64,000 nt of DNA from Streptomyces flaveus (GCF_014647675.1 NZ_BMPQ01000001.1:653133-717132), one strand, 5' to 3'; counted from the stretch's first letter, positions 18,059 through 27,299 are shown. A program made the numbers and translations. The notes: generated by a model not told the origin, from the letters alone.

Positions 18059-18474
18059 AGCCGAAAACCGTCGTCGTCTCGCTTCCGGTCGCCGACCTGG
18101 ACAGGTCCCTGCGCTTCTACCGGGACGGACTGGGCCTGTCCACCAACGCCGTCGACGAAAGCGGCATCCTCTTCGAGCTGCCGAACCTGTCGCTCTTCCT
18201 GATCGAGCGCAAGGAGTACGCGACGTATACCGACCGTGCCGGTGTCGCCCCTCCCGACGCCGCCGTGCCGGGCGCGTGCGTCATCTCCTGCGCCATCGGC
18301 AGCAAGGCGGAGGTCGACGACGTCCTCGCCCGAGCCGTGGCGGCGGGCGGGGCGGTTCCCAAGCCCGCGGGCGCCTATGACGGGTCGTACATGGGCTACT
18401 TCACCGACACCGACGGGCACCTGTGGGAACTGGTCTCCAACGCCCAGACCCAGTCGGCTGCGCCACCGGAGTAG
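18055..18474 (+). CDS. VOC (glyoxalase/bleomycin-resistance fold) protein
   Basis: The 139-residue protein has one pair of beta-alpha-beta-beta-beta units: VSLPVADLDRSLRFYRDGLG at the start and GYFTDTDGHLWELVSN at the end. The final Glu is a typical VOC metal ligand. AGGAG lies five bases before ATG 18055, which overlaps the upstream stop. The substrate is unknown; the link to the sensor genes is by operon only. Confidence 0.85.
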   Translation: MKPKTVVVSLPVADLDRSLRFYRDGLGLSTNAVDESGILFELPNLSLFLIERKEYATYTDRAGVAPPDAAVPGACVISCAIGSKAEVDDVLARAVAAGGAVPKPAGAYDGSYMGYFTDTDGHLWELVSNAQTQSAAPPE

Positions 18475-18635
18475 CGCCGCAACGACCGGCCCGCTGTGCT
18501 CGCCACTGGTGACAGTGCTCGTAACTGCCATGCAGGGCCCTGGTGTTGGCTGAGGACGTGGTGGTGGTAGGTGACTCCCGGTCCTACGTTTGGGGGACGC
18601 GCACAGCATGGGAGTGGAGCGGGAGTGGAGTGGCT

Positions 18636-19466
18636 ATGACTGACGGGGCGACAGACCCTGCGCAGCGGGCGTTGTCCAAGATCGACACTACGGCGCCGCA
18701 GTCGGCGCGGATCTGGAACTACTGGCTGGGCGGCAAGGACAACTACGAGGTGGACCGGGCGGCCGGAGACGCGTTCAAGGAGCTGTTCCCAGGGATTGAG
18801 GAGGAGGCCCGGGCCAGCAGGTACTTCCTTGTGCGGGCGGTGCGGTTTCTGGCGGGAGAGCGGGGGATCCGGCAGTTCCTCGATGTCGGGACCGGGCTGC
18901 CCACGGTGGACAACACCCATGAGGTGGCGCAGCGGGTGGCCCCCGACGCGCGGGTCGTGTACGTCGACAACGATCCGCTGGTCCTGGCGCATGCCCAGGC
19001 CCTGCTCACCAGCACCACGCCTGAGGGGAGCACCCGGTACATCGACGCCGATCTGCGGGAGCCGGAGCGGATCCTGGAGGCGGCCAGGGAGTCCTTGGAC
19101 TTCACACGGCCCGTCGCGCTGATGTTGATGGGCATCCTGGGGCTTGTCGAGGGCCACGACGAGGCCTGCTCGATCGTGCGGCGGCTGATGGCGGAGCTGC
19201 CGTCCGGCAGTTATCTGGTGCACTACGACGGCGGCAACACCAACGAGGTCTACAACGAGGCCACTCGCCGCTACAACGAAATCAGCGGCGCTCCGTACAT
19301 CCTCCGCAGCCCTGAGCAGATCGCGCGTTACTACGACGGGCTGGAGTTGGTGGAACCAGGAGTGGTCTCGTGCTCCCGGTGGCGGCCCGACATCGTGGAC
19401 GGTGGCGGTGCTGGTGGGCTGCCGCCGGCAGTGAACGAATACGGCGGGGTTGCGCGAAAGCCCTGA
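18636..19466 (+). CDS. SAV2177-type SAM-dependent methyltransferase (DUF574)
   Basis: The 276-residue product has the Streptomyces-expanded S-adenosylmethionine methyltransferase family signatures: ARIWNYWLGGKDNYEVDRAAGD, then IRQFLDVGTGLPT (SAM loop). VVYVDNDPLVLAHAQ (acidic ribose ligand) and RPVALMLMGILG follow. Members are abundant in Streptomyces and their substrates are mostly unknown. The start ATG 18636 follows GTGGAG; the longer frame upstream is not typical of the family. Confidence 0.9.
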   Translation: MTDGATDPAQRALSKIDTTAPQSARIWNYWLGGKDNYEVDRAAGDAFKELFPGIEEEARASRYFLVRAVRFLAGERGIRQFLDVGTGLPTVDNTHEVAQRVAPDARVVYVDNDPLVLAHAQALLTSTTPEGSTRYIDADLREPERILEAARESLDFTRPVALMLMGILGLVEGHDEACSIVRRLMAELPSGSYLVHYDGGNTNEVYNEATRRYNEISGAPYILRSPEQIARYYDGLELVEPGVVSCSRWRPDIVDGGGAGGLPPAVNEYGGVARKP

Positions 19467-19626
19467 CGCCGGGGCGTACGTACGAGGTCTCGGGGACGCG
19501 GAGTGGGCGGGGCCGGCTTGCATGAGTATGTCCGGCCGTTGCTACCACCCCCAGAGCTTTACGTCGAGGCAGCAGTGGCCGCAGGCCGGGAGGGGTCCCG
19601 GGGCGCGTGGCCTACCGTGGCGCGCC

Positions 19627-20124
19627 ATGACGAACGAATCGCCCTTTCGGACCTACCGTGCTGGGCCGGCGACTCGGCGCATGTATGCGGTCTGGCTGTA
19701 CTTTGGCCTCTCCTCCAGTATCGGCCTGCTCGCCCAACTGTTTCTGTTGGTGGAATACGGATATGGCTCCCCCTGGATCTTGGTCAACGTGGCTGTCGTC
19801 GCCTCAATGGCCTTTTTCTATGCCTCGGCCAAGCGGGACGCCACCATCACCACCCCCGATCACATCGAGATCCGCGCCCTCTTCGGCGGGACCGAGCAGA
19901 TCGCTTGGGAGGACATCGAGGAGATCGAGACCAGAGGCTCCACAAAGAAGGCTCAGGCGGTCGTGATCCATATTCCCGGCCGCCATATCAGCCTGCCGCA
20001 CGTCAACTCTCGGGACATCGACTCGTTTCCGGAAGAGGTGCAACTGCTGCGCGAGCTGTGGGAGAGCCGGCGCGGCCCCGACTGGACGCCACCGCCACAC
20101 GGGGAAGGCACCGCCACCTCCTGA
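19627..20124 (+). CDS. Small membrane protein with PH-like domain
   Basis: The 165-residue protein has two membrane helices (VWLYFGLSSSIGLLAQLFLLV and WILVNVAVVASMAFFYA). A cytoplasmic bacterial-PH-like part follows: DHIEIRALFGGTEQIAWEDIE, VVIHIPGRHISLPHVNSRDI and a C-terminal helix. No catalytic residues are seen. It stands alone between the methyltransferase and a gap with gene debris. Confidence 0.7.
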   Translation: MTNESPFRTYRAGPATRRMYAVWLYFGLSSSIGLLAQLFLLVEYGYGSPWILVNVAVVASMAFFYASAKRDATITTPDHIEIRALFGGTEQIAWEDIEEIETRGSTKKAQAVVIHIPGRHISLPHVNSRDIDSFPEEVQLLRELWESRRGPDWTPPPHGEGTATS

Positions 20125-20217
20125 TGCGCCTGCGCGGCCGGTCCGCGCTCGTCGTCGGCGCGGAGGGCTTCCAGGCCCGCCGCCAAGACGCCCGGGGGAC
20201 GTTCGCCACCGCGCTGT

Positions 20218-20369
20218 GGCCAACGGCCGCTCCGGCGCCAGTCGTAGTACACGGCCTTCTCGGCCTTGCTGTCCTTGGTCTCCGTGTAGAACTCGGCACG
20301 CTTGTTCTTCCCGTCCACGAACCTGCCGATCTTCTCCGTCTTGAAGACCATGGTCGAATCGCAAGCCAC
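20218..20369 (-). pseudogene. Possible coding fragment, family unknown
   Basis: The minus frame from ATG 20369 reads VFKTEKIGRFVDGKNKRAEF and YTETKDSKAEKAVYYDWR with strongly Streptomyces-like codons, then drifts into arginine-rich sequence typical of a shadow frame. It looks like the N-terminal part of a truncated gene. The rest of the 346-base gap 20125-20470 shows nothing I can assign. Confidence 0.3.
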
Positions 20370-20470
20370 CGCGAATGGGGTGACGATCCAGGTCTACCGG
20401 CCTGCCGGGCGCCTGCAGTATGCAACGGCCACGGGCACGACCTACTGATGCACGTGACACAGCGGCGTAC

Positions 20471-21847
20471 CTACCGGAGATCCGCCGCCGTGACGCGATG
20501 GAGGTGTATCAGCACGTCGAACTGGCGCCCGAGCGAGGTTTGGTAGGGGTCCTCCGGCCAGGCGTTCCCGATGGAGCGGGTCAGCCGCTTCGCCATCAGC
20601 CAGTCTCGCGCCGGCTCGGGCACGGCCCGCAGATCGACGTAGTAGTCCCGGCGCGAGACTCGCTCCAGCACCTCCTCATTGCTGCCCGCGCCCAGCGGCT
20701 CCACGGAGAATCGGCGGTAGGGCTCCTCCGGATCCGTCAGATCCATCGCGTTGAACGAGCCCTGCCCGAAGGTATAGCCGATGTTCATGTACTCGCCCCC
20801 GACCATCTGGCGCAGGAACTCCCCCTGGGTCTTCGGATACTGCTCAGGGTTGTCGGACTCGTAGGAGACATGGCCGTTGTGGGCCGACAGCAGCATCCGG
20901 TGGCCGGTGTGCCGCTGCCACCACACGGTGTTCTCCGCCATGATCCGGTCGCGGTAGAGCATGGCCCGAGCGATCTTCTCCGGGTCGGAGAAGTCGTAGT
21001 ACGAGTAGAAGGTGCCGGTCTGGGAGATGGCCCTGGCGTGCTGGAGGACCCACTCGTACGCCTGCCTGTCCCCGTCCGGCCCCTGCGCCTGAAGCAGCTC
21101 GTAGGCGCGCCGCACATCCGCGGCCGTCCGCTTGCGCTCGGCGACGGGCTTGGCCATGTTCTCGTTGACGGTCTCCTCCACGCTCCCCGTCGGCCGGAGC
21201 TCGCGGTACAAGCGGCGGAACTCCGGCAACAGCTCCGGGTGGTGCGCGGACACATAGTCCGTGACCTCGTCGAAGAGCTCGGGTCCCGCGTAGCCGTTGT
21301 CCTCACCCATGAACTGCACGGGGTGGTCGGGGTGACGGACGTTGTGGGCGCGCATCCACCTCAGCAGATCGAGATACTCACGGGTGTTCCACAGCCGGTA
21401 CGAGCTCTGGAACTCCTTCCGCATGATCTTCTCCGGGTCGCCCTTCCCGTACAACACGTACTCGTTGAGGACCAGGCCGGTGGACCAGGGCGCCTCCAGC
21501 GCAAAGGTGGTGAAACCCTTCTCCTCGACGAGGTACCGGAAGACGCGGTGCTTCATCGTGAAGAACTCCCGGGAGCTGTGCGTGGCCTCACCCAGCCCGA
21601 CGATCTTCGCCGAGCCGATCATGCGGCCGAGCGGGCGCAGATCGCCGCCGGGGGCGCCGGGCTCCGTGGAGCGCAGCGGCTCCGCGGCGCGCGCCAGTTC
21701 GCGCACCGGATCGGTGGTGGTCATCGCGTTCGCGTGCGCCGACTGGGAGGCAGCCGTCAGAGTGCCGACCGCGAGCGTCAGCGCCAGCAGGAGCAGCAGC
21801 AACCGATGTGATCGATATGGTCGATGTGATCTGTGCAATGCAGGCAT
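20471..21847 (-). CDS. Secreted erythromycin esterase-family protein
   Basis: The 458-residue product has a signal peptide (HRLLLLLLALTLAVGTLTAA). The erythromycin esterase domain shows its conserved blocks: IVGLGEATHSSREFF, TFALEAPWSTG, FMGEDNGYAGPELFDEV and MLLSAHNGHVSYES, including the Glu and His residues used by Ere enzymes. EreA and EreB open macrolactone rings, but many Streptomyces homologues have unknown substrates. Export suggests action outside the cell. Resistance should not be assumed. Confidence 0.85.
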   Translation of the reverse strand: MPALHRSHRPYRSHRLLLLLLALTLAVGTLTAASQSAHANAMTTTDPVRELARAAEPLRSTEPGAPGGDLRPLGRMIGSAKIVGLGEATHSSREFFTMKHRVFRYLVEEKGFTTFALEAPWSTGLVLNEYVLYGKGDPEKIMRKEFQSSYRLWNTREYLDLLRWMRAHNVRHPDHPVQFMGEDNGYAGPELFDEVTDYVSAHHPELLPEFRRLYRELRPTGSVEETVNENMAKPVAERKRTAADVRRAYELLQAQGPDGDRQAYEWVLQHARAISQTGTFYSYYDFSDPEKIARAMLYRDRIMAENTVWWQRHTGHRMLLSAHNGHVSYESDNPEQYPKTQGEFLRQMVGGEYMNIGYTFGQGSFNAMDLTDPEEPYRRFSVEPLGAGSNEEVLERVSRRDYYVDLRAVPEPARDWLMAKRLTRSIGNAWPEDPYQTSLGRQFDVLIHLHRVTAADLR

Positions 21848-22045
21848 GGATCAAGGCTGCCTATGGGCGACAGGTCCCGGACAGCCTGCCACCTTCAGTT
21901 TTCTTCCTGGGGACAACCACAGGTCCGCTGTAGTGTTGTCCGGCACCGTCCGGCCGCCGCGCTCAGGACGAGTGTGGTCGAACGGCTGAATGTGGTCGAT
22001 GTCGCAACGGCGAGCGGGCAGTTGGTCACGCCTCGGCCTACGTGC

Positions 22046-22486
22046 CTACGTCTGGATCCACCGCCTCAGCGCCTCGACCGTGTCCTCCGGCGTCGTGTTG
22101 AAGCACAGCCGGATCCCGGGCGCCGCCTCGGTGAGGACGTTGACCAGCCGCTCGAACAGCAGGGTGTTCTCCGGCAGCATCCGTACGCCACCGCCGATCA
22201 TCGCCACGCCGAACGCGTACTCCTGGAGCTGCTCCCGGACGGTCTCCTCGGCGCGATCCGGAGAGGTGTCGATCAGGCACACAACAGCATCGAACCCCGC
22301 TTCGCGCAGCGTCGCGTTCGCCGCCTCGATCCGGGCAGTGAACACCGCCTCGTCGACGCCGTCGGGCATCCGGCTGTAGTCGAGCGTCCTCGGATGCAGC
22401 CCGATGGACAGGACCTTCGTGCCGCCCGGCAGCGGAGTCGAGGTCGTCGGTCGGCCCATGGGCGGTGCCCTCTCTGCTTGCGTCAC
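22046..22486 (-). CDS. Conserved hypothetical protein, Rossmann-like
   Basis: The 146-residue soluble protein shows alternating strands and helices: KVLSIGLHPRTLDYSRMP, FDAVVCLIDTSPDRAEETV, FGVAMIGGGVRMLPENTLLF and a final C-terminal helix with RRWIQT. The MIGGGVR turn suggests a nucleotide- or phosphate-binding loop in a small Rossmann-like fold. I do not recognise a named family. The next gene upstream on the same strand is an FAD monooxygenase, 75 bases away. Confidence 0.6.
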   Translation of the reverse strand: MTQAERAPPMGRPTTSTPLPGGTKVLSIGLHPRTLDYSRMPDGVDEAVFTARIEAANATLREAGFDAVVCLIDTSPDRAEETVREQLQEYAFGVAMIGGGVRMLPENTLLFERLVNVLTEAAPGIRLCFNTTPEDTVEALRRWIQT

Positions 22487-22561
22487 GGTGATCTTCCCGG
22501 TGTATCACGGAAGTTGGGCAGAAACACCGGATCCGCTCCGCCGGCTCAGCTCCTCGGACCG

Positions 22562-23719
22562 TCAGCCCAAGCCCGGCGGTGTCCAGTCCGCATGCCGCAG
22601 GACCGTGCGGATGGTCGCGCGGGAAGGGGCCAGCCGGAGAGCGGTGTTGCGTGCGGCGACGGCCAGGGGATGCGTCAACTGCTGGCCCATCCGGCCGATT
22701 TGGCGGGCGGCGCGGGCGATGGACCGGCAGCGTGGGCGGCGCTCGGCGTCGTAGCGGGCCAGTGCCGATTCGACGGTGGGCTCGGTGGCGAGCGCGGCGG
22801 CCAGGACGACGGCGTCCTCCAGTGCCAGGCTGGTGCCCTGGCCGAGGTTGGGGGTCATGGCGTGGGCCGCGTCGCCGAGGAGGGCGATCCGGCCCGCGGT
22901 GTAGGCGGGCAGGGGTGTCACCAGTTCGTGGATGTCGTGGTGCAGGACCGCGTCGGGCCGGGTCGCGTCCAGCAGGGCGGGGATCGGATCGTGCCAGTCG
23001 CCGAAGCGGCGGCGCATCGCGGCGAGGCCGTCCGCGTGCCGTACGCCGGGGGGCGAGTTGAGCACCGCGTGCCACTCGGCCCGGCCGTCGGCGAGCGTGA
23101 TGTGGCCGAACTCGGCGCCGTTCGCCCAGGTCAGTTCCAAGTCGCTGGCCAAGTCGACCGGATGGTCGGTGAGGGCGCGCAGCACGGTCGTCCCGCTGTA
23201 GGCCAGGCCGGGATGGCCGGGGAAGAGCTGGGCGCGCAGCCGGCTGCCCACTCCGTCGGAGGCCACGACCAGATCCGCCTCCAGGACGGCGTCGTCGAGG
23301 GGTATCCGCACCCGGCTCGGGTCGGAGCGGTCGACGGAGGCCACCTCGGTTCCCACGACCAGGCACTCGGACGGCAGTTCCGCCCGCAGCAGCCTGTGCA
23401 GCACAGCTCGGGTGACACCGAGGACCGGCGTGCCCAGCGCACGCTCCAGCGCGGCCCCGTCCATCCGGGCCAGCCAGCCGCCGCCGGGGACACGGGTGCC
23501 CCCGGTGTACTGAGGCCGTGCGGCCGCGCGCACCGCCTCGCCCACGCCGAGGACGTCCAGGGCCCGAACGCCGTTGGCGTGCAGCGAAATGCCCCCGCCC
23601 ACGTCGGCGAGTACGGGGGCGCGTTCGACAACCGTCACCTCCCAGCCGACCAGGCGCAGGCCGATCGCCACAGCAAGCCCCCCGATGCCTCCGCCCACGA
23701 CCACCGCGCTGCCACCCAT
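22562..23719 (-). CDS. FAD-dependent aromatic-type monooxygenase
   Basis: The 385-residue PHBH-type flavoprotein monooxygenase has the N-terminal dinucleotide fold VVVGGGIGGLAVAIGLRLVGW. The DG motif is LVVASDGVGSRLR and the FAD-ribityl motif is ALLGDAAHAMTPNLGQGTSL. Family members hydroxylate or epoxidise aromatic and polyketide-like compounds with NAD(P)H. The substrate is unknown; length is normal. Confidence 0.9.
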   Translation of the reverse strand: MGGSAVVVGGGIGGLAVAIGLRLVGWEVTVVERAPVLADVGGGISLHANGVRALDVLGVGEAVRAAARPQYTGGTRVPGGGWLARMDGAALERALGTPVLGVTRAVLHRLLRAELPSECLVVGTEVASVDRSDPSRVRIPLDDAVLEADLVVASDGVGSRLRAQLFPGHPGLAYSGTTVLRALTDHPVDLASDLELTWANGAEFGHITLADGRAEWHAVLNSPPGVRHADGLAAMRRRFGDWHDPIPALLDATRPDAVLHHDIHELVTPLPAYTAGRIALLGDAAHAMTPNLGQGTSLALEDAVVLAAALATEPTVESALARYDAERRPRCRSIARAARQIGRMGQQLTHPLAVAARNTALRLAPSRATIRTVLRHADWTPPGLG

Positions 23720-23898
23720 ACCGCCGACCTCCCTCGTCCGCCCCGCCGTGGTCCCACGTAATTCTGCCGGGTGGGCGGGGCGGCGCCGCGCCGCAGGTGT
23801 CTGCCGACGGGGCGGCCATCGACCTGGCCTGCTGGTACAAGATCTGTCCGGCTGCCAGTAGCCCCAGCGTGGTCTGGTGGCGGGCGTTCAGCAGCACA

Positions 23899-23927
23899 TC
23901 AACTCGCGCTCCCCACCAGCGAGTTGA
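23899..23927. promoter_or_regulatory. Operator-like inverted repeat upstream of the monooxygenase
   Basis: TCAACTCGC (23899-23907) and GCGAGTTGA (23919-23927) form a perfect 9-bp inverted repeat with an 11-base spacer, 180 bases before the monooxygenase start. The spacing suits a TetR- or MarR-type dimer, but no regulator gene is adjacent. The remainder of the 315-base gap 23720-24034 shows no gene I can support. Confidence 0.45.
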
Positions 23928-24034
23928 CTCCCTCCAATTACTCGGATCGCGGAAGCACGACACTGGCCAAGAAGCGGGCGGTCCCCACAGCAACGAAGTA
24001 GCCAGGGCCCACGACGGCCGACCTCACCACCGCA

Positions 24035-24871
24035 CTACAACTCCGCCTCACCCCACAAAGCAACCCGCACCTCATCGCCCACGGACAGCTTCCCAGGCCG
24101 GAGTACGGCGTACTTGGTGCCGAAGGCCACGCCGCCCCCGCCCGAGACGGCTCGACGGTAGGTCGCGAGGGTGCGCAGGGGCTCGGGGCCGGCCCTCGTA
24201 CCGGCTTCCTGGTCGACCAGGGTGACGGCGCAGCGAATGGCGAGCTTGGTGTAGCCAAGTTCCGTATCGGCGATGGTGATCCGACGGACGCGGTCCTCGG
24301 TATGGGGGTCGTCCCAGCCGCCGATGACGATGTTCGGTCGGAAACGGTCCATGGGGAGGGCATCGCCGCCGCGTTCGGTCAGCCGCTCGTTCAGCAGGTC
24401 CAGCGTGGACCGTGACAGGACGTGAACGGCGCTGCTGTCGGCGTAGCCGGAAGTGCCGGGGATCCGGCCGTCGGTGACTCGGTCGTGCTCGGGCGGTACG
24501 CGCACCAGACGGCTCGGCGCGCCGAGGACTTCGGACAGCCACGCGGCGGCTTCGTCACCCTGGTCGATTCCCGTGAACGGCGCGCCGAACAGGTCCACGT
24601 CCCGGCGCGGGCCGGATGTGTCCACGTCGACGTCCAACGCGTACGGGTGACCGGGGGCGCGGAGGGTGAGCCGCTCTCCGTCGGCGCTGACCCCGGGACG
24701 GATCAGCGCCAACCGCGGCCAGCGCCGTTGCGTGCGGTACACGCCTTCCTCGCTGGTGACCATGAAGCTCCGGTCGTGCGCGAGCCCCGCGGGCGTCAGC
24801 ATCGCGTCGTGCGCCGAGACGCCGGCGCATCCCTTGACCGGGTAATACGACAGCTCTACGACTCTGGCCAC
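24035..24871 (-). CDS. MOSC domain protein
   Basis: The 278-residue product has an N-terminal MOSC beta-barrel (VVELSYYPVKGCAGVSAHDA, then AHDRSFMVTSEEGVY). The MOSC domain carries MDRFRPNIVIGGW and CAVTLVDQEAGTRAGPEPLRTLATYR, whose Cys is the conserved candidate ligand for molybdenum or sulphur. Relatives (YcbX, mARC) reduce N-hydroxylated compounds with the molybdenum cofactor. Nine bases separate it from the upstream hydrolase, so they are co-transcribed. Confidence 0.88.
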   Translation of the reverse strand: MARVVELSYYPVKGCAGVSAHDAMLTPAGLAHDRSFMVTSEEGVYRTQRRWPRLALIRPGVSADGERLTLRAPGHPYALDVDVDTSGPRRDVDLFGAPFTGIDQGDEAAAWLSEVLGAPSRLVRVPPEHDRVTDGRIPGTSGYADSSAVHVLSRSTLDLLNERLTERGGDALPMDRFRPNIVIGGWDDPHTEDRVRRITIADTELGYTKLAIRCAVTLVDQEAGTRAGPEPLRTLATYRRAVSGGGGVAFGTKYAVLRPGKLSVGDEVRVALWGEAEL

Positions 24872-24880
24872 GTGCTCCCC

Positions 24881-25642
24881 TTATCTCGTACGTCGTTCAT
24901 GCCGTGCCCGTGCCAGAAAACCCCGCACCGCTTCGTACAGGAGCCGGGGCTGGTCCAGGTGCACGTCATGCCCCGCGTCCTGGATGACCTCGGTCTCGGT
25001 CGCCGTCGCCGTCGCCGTCAGGCGTCGGGTTCGCATCTCCGCCATCTCCGACGCCGGCATCGTGCCCTGTGCGCCACGTACGACGAAGGTGGGGCAGCGG
25101 ACCTGTTCCCACTCGGCCCAGTACGAGCACTCGGCGAGCTCCGCCACCGCGGCCACCATCATGTCCCGGTCCACGAAGGGCACCGGGGACTTGTCCAGCC
25201 AACTGCCTATCTCCGTCGGCAGGTTGGGGCTCGGACCGGATGGGCCCGCCTCGATCAGGATCAGGGTGTCGATGAGGTGCGGGTGGGCCGCCGCGGTGAG
25301 AAACGCCGTGTGGCCGCCCAGGGACTGACCCACCAGCATCACCGGGGGCAGAGACAGGTGCTCGATCACGGCCACGGCGTCCGCCACGCAGGACGCTCGC
25401 GTCATGTCCCGTGGGCGGCGCGTGCTGGCGGCATGGCCTCGGCCGTCGTACCTCACCACCCGGTGGCCGTCCGCCAGGAGTCGCGCCGTCAGGTCGTCCC
25501 ACTCCCCCATGTGGCCTGCCAGCCCGTGCAGGAGAAGGAGTGGGGGCGACGGGCTGGAGCCGCCTTGACCTTGGGTGTCGCTGTACGCGATGCGAGTGCC
25601 GTCAGGGACGGTGACATGCCCGGTGACAGGGGTGGATGTCAT
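24881..25642 (-). CDS. Alpha/beta hydrolase
   Basis: The 253-residue product has the classic alpha/beta-hydrolase order: LLLLHGLAGHMGEWD (oxyanion hole), VVRYDGRGHAAS and the nucleophile elbow MLVGQSLGGHTAF. Catalytic His is in VIQDAGHDVHLDQP. It is similar to small esterases/C-C hydrolases; the substrate is unknown. The ATG at 25642 overlaps the stop of the HEAT protein, so translation is coupled. Confidence 0.88.
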   Translation of the reverse strand: MTSTPVTGHVTVPDGTRIAYSDTQGQGGSSPSPPLLLLHGLAGHMGEWDDLTARLLADGHRVVRYDGRGHAASTRRPRDMTRASCVADAVAVIEHLSLPPVMLVGQSLGGHTAFLTAAAHPHLIDTLILIEAGPSGPSPNLPTEIGSWLDKSPVPFVDRDMMVAAVAELAECSYWAEWEQVRCPTFVVRGAQGTMPASEMAEMRTRRLTATATATETEVIQDAGHDVHLDQPRLLYEAVRGFLARARHERRTR

Positions 25643-26280
25643 CGTCGGTCGCGGCGGCGTGGGCGTGGAGCCGTGCGGCGGTGGATGGGGCCGCCGGGGG
25701 CGTACCAGCCTGCCTTCTTGCGGACCATTGGGGACGGGTCCGTCTCGTGGGTATAGGTCAGGGCTGTTGCTGCTTCGGGGTGGGTGTGGACCCAGCGGCC
25801 CACCAGTTCGGCGGCCATGGTGCGTACGTGGGGGTCGGGGTCGTGGTGCAGTAGGTGGATGCCGCATGGGAGGACCACCGCGCTGTCGGGGCGGCAGGCG
25901 TCCGTCTTGCAGCGGTCGCAGGACAGGGCGTGCAGGGCGGCGTACCGGACCGGGGCGGCCAGGTCGTCGAGCATGGCGATCAGATCGTCCAGGACCTCCG
26001 GTACGAGGAGGTGGTCCAGCAGGTTGCAGCACTGCTCGCGTACGCGGGGCTGGGGGTGGCGCAGGCCCCGGCGGATCGCGGGGATGGCGGCGGGACCGTG
26101 GCGCATCAGTTCGCGGAAAGCCTCGGGACGGCGGGGCTCGCTGCCCAGGGCGTGGATCAGGGCGTCCGCCTGTACGTCGGGCAGCGCGTCCGCCCGTACG
26201 TCTGCCGAGGCTGCTTCCCGCACGACTTCCTGTACGTCGTCCCGTGCCCGCGTTTCCTTGGGTGAGTCCGTCATCGGCAT
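25639..26280 (-). CDS. HEAT-repeat protein
   Basis: The 213-residue cytoplasmic protein is built of short helical repeats: LMRHGPAAIPAIRRGLRHPQ, VREQCCNLLDHLLVPEVLDD, VRYAALHALSCDRCKTDACR and VRTMAAELVGRWVHTHPEA. Each shows the HEAT Pro/Val/Arg pattern. Such proteins act as binding scaffolds. A Cys cluster (CDRCKTDAC) may bind a metal. It is the first gene of a three-gene operon with a hydrolase and a MOSC protein. Confidence 0.75.
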   Translation of the reverse strand: MPMTDSPKETRARDDVQEVVREAASADVRADALPDVQADALIHALGSEPRRPEAFRELMRHGPAAIPAIRRGLRHPQPRVREQCCNLLDHLLVPEVLDDLIAMLDDLAAPVRYAALHALSCDRCKTDACRPDSAVVLPCGIHLLHHDPDPHVRTMAAELVGRWVHTHPEAATALTYTHETDPSPMVRKKAGWYAPGGPIHRRTAPRPRRRDRR

Positions 26281-26431
26281 GCGCTCCCCCGTCCACTCGC
26301 TCCCCGACGAGTCTGCGCATGCCCTCTCCGCGTCAACAACTCATTTAGCGATGGGCTCCGCCCCGCGGGCGAACCCACGGGGCGGTACGGCACGGCGGCC
26401 GTCGCGTTCTGTCAACTGACGTCAACCGCCG

Positions 26432-26854
26432 TCAGCCGCTCAGCTGCTTCTTGGATCCGCCGCCGGAGATCTGGATCCGGCGCGGCTTGGCCTGCTCGGC
26501 CACGGGGATGCGCAGCGTCAGGACCCCGGACTCGTACGAGGCGTCAATGCGCTCCGTGTCGAGGGTCTCGCCGAGGAACAGCTGGCGGGAGAACGTACCG
26601 GGGGGGCGCTCGGCGACGACGACCTCCGCGCCCTCGGGGGCGGGGGAACGGCGTTCGGCGCGTACGTTCAGCACGTTCCGTTCGACGTCCAGGTCGATCG
26701 ACTCCGGGTCGATGCCGGGGAGGTCGAAGTGGACGATGAAGTCGTCCCCGGACCGGTAGGCGTCCATCTGCATCGCCGCGGGGCGAGCGGAGCTGAAGAC
26801 CTGCTGCGCGAGCCGGTCGAACTCGCGGAAGGGGTCGGTACGCATGAGCATCAC
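26432..26854 (-). CDS. Hsp20/alpha-crystallin small heat-shock protein
   Basis: The 140-residue product has the alpha-crystallin domain with [28 protein letters not shown], the [12 protein letters not shown] strand, and the [16 protein letters not shown] hallmark with the Gly-Val-Leu core. Small HSPs are ATP-independent holdases. A GTG at 26854 lies six bases after AAAGGAG; in-frame ATGs follow at codons 2 and 4. It is preceded by an unusually consensus-like vegetative promoter. Confidence 0.93.
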   Translation of the reverse strand: MMLMRTDPFREFDRLAQQVFSSARPAAMQMDAYRSGDDFIVHFDLPGIDPESIDLDVERNVLNVRAERRSPAPEGAEVVVAERPPGTFSRQLFLGETLDTERIDASYESGVLTLRIPVAEQAKPRRIQISGGGSKKQLSG

Positions 26855-26902
26855 GGGTCACTCCTTTCGTGCGGTGGCTGGCTGCGATGCCCTACGGCTT
26901 CT

Positions 26903-26931
26903 TATATAACTCCCTAGAGGAAAGTTGACAA
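26903..26931 (-). promoter_or_regulatory. Vegetative-type promoter of the Hsp20 gene
   Basis: On the minus strand TTGTCA (complement of 26926-26931) and TATATA (26903-26908) are separated by exactly 17 bases, a near-consensus -35/-10 pair in a GC-rich genome. The spacer carries a partly palindromic ACT...GGGAGT element that could bind a repressor such as an HspR- or RheA-type regulator. Confidence 0.65.
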
Positions 26932-26939
26932 GCCCCGAC

Positions 26940-27299
26940 TCAAGCGCGGTGCGTGAGCACGTTCACGACACGCCCATTCGGGTCCCGTACGAAGAAGCGC
27001 CGTACGCCCCACTCCTCGTCCCGGAGTTCTCGTACGATCTCGGCGCCCGACGCGACCACCTCGGCGTACACCGCGTCGACGTCCTCGACCTCGATGCTCA
27101 GGTCGGGGACGACCGGCGCGGTGGGCTCCTCGGTGATGAAGATGAGCTGCGCGGTGGGGTTGGAGGGGGAGGCGAGGGTCATGACCCAGCCGAGATTCAT
27201 GACCTCCTCAAGCCCCAACCGGCCGTAGAAATCGCGGCTTTGGGCCATCGACTCCTCGGAGTCGGTCTGGAAGTCGGGGACGATCCTGCGGACGGTCAT
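26940..27299 (-). CDS. VOC family protein
   Basis: The 119-residue glyoxalase/bleomycin-resistance fold has the paired motifs SRDFYGRLGLEEVMNLGWVM and EWGVRRFFVRDPNGRVVNVL. Function and substrate are unknown. It sits 51 bases downstream of the GlxA-type regulator on the same strand. Confidence 0.85.
   Translation of the reverse strand: MTVRRIVPDFQTDSEESMAQSRDFYGRLGLEEVMNLGWVMTLASPSNPTAQLIFITEEPTAPVVPDLSIEVEDVDAVYAEVVASGAEIVRELRDEEWGVRRFFVRDPNGRVVNVLTHRA

Noticed and set aside
20471..21847. Active macrolide-resistance gene
   Set aside because: Only family membership can be shown. It is exported and lacks any macrolide cluster or resistance context.
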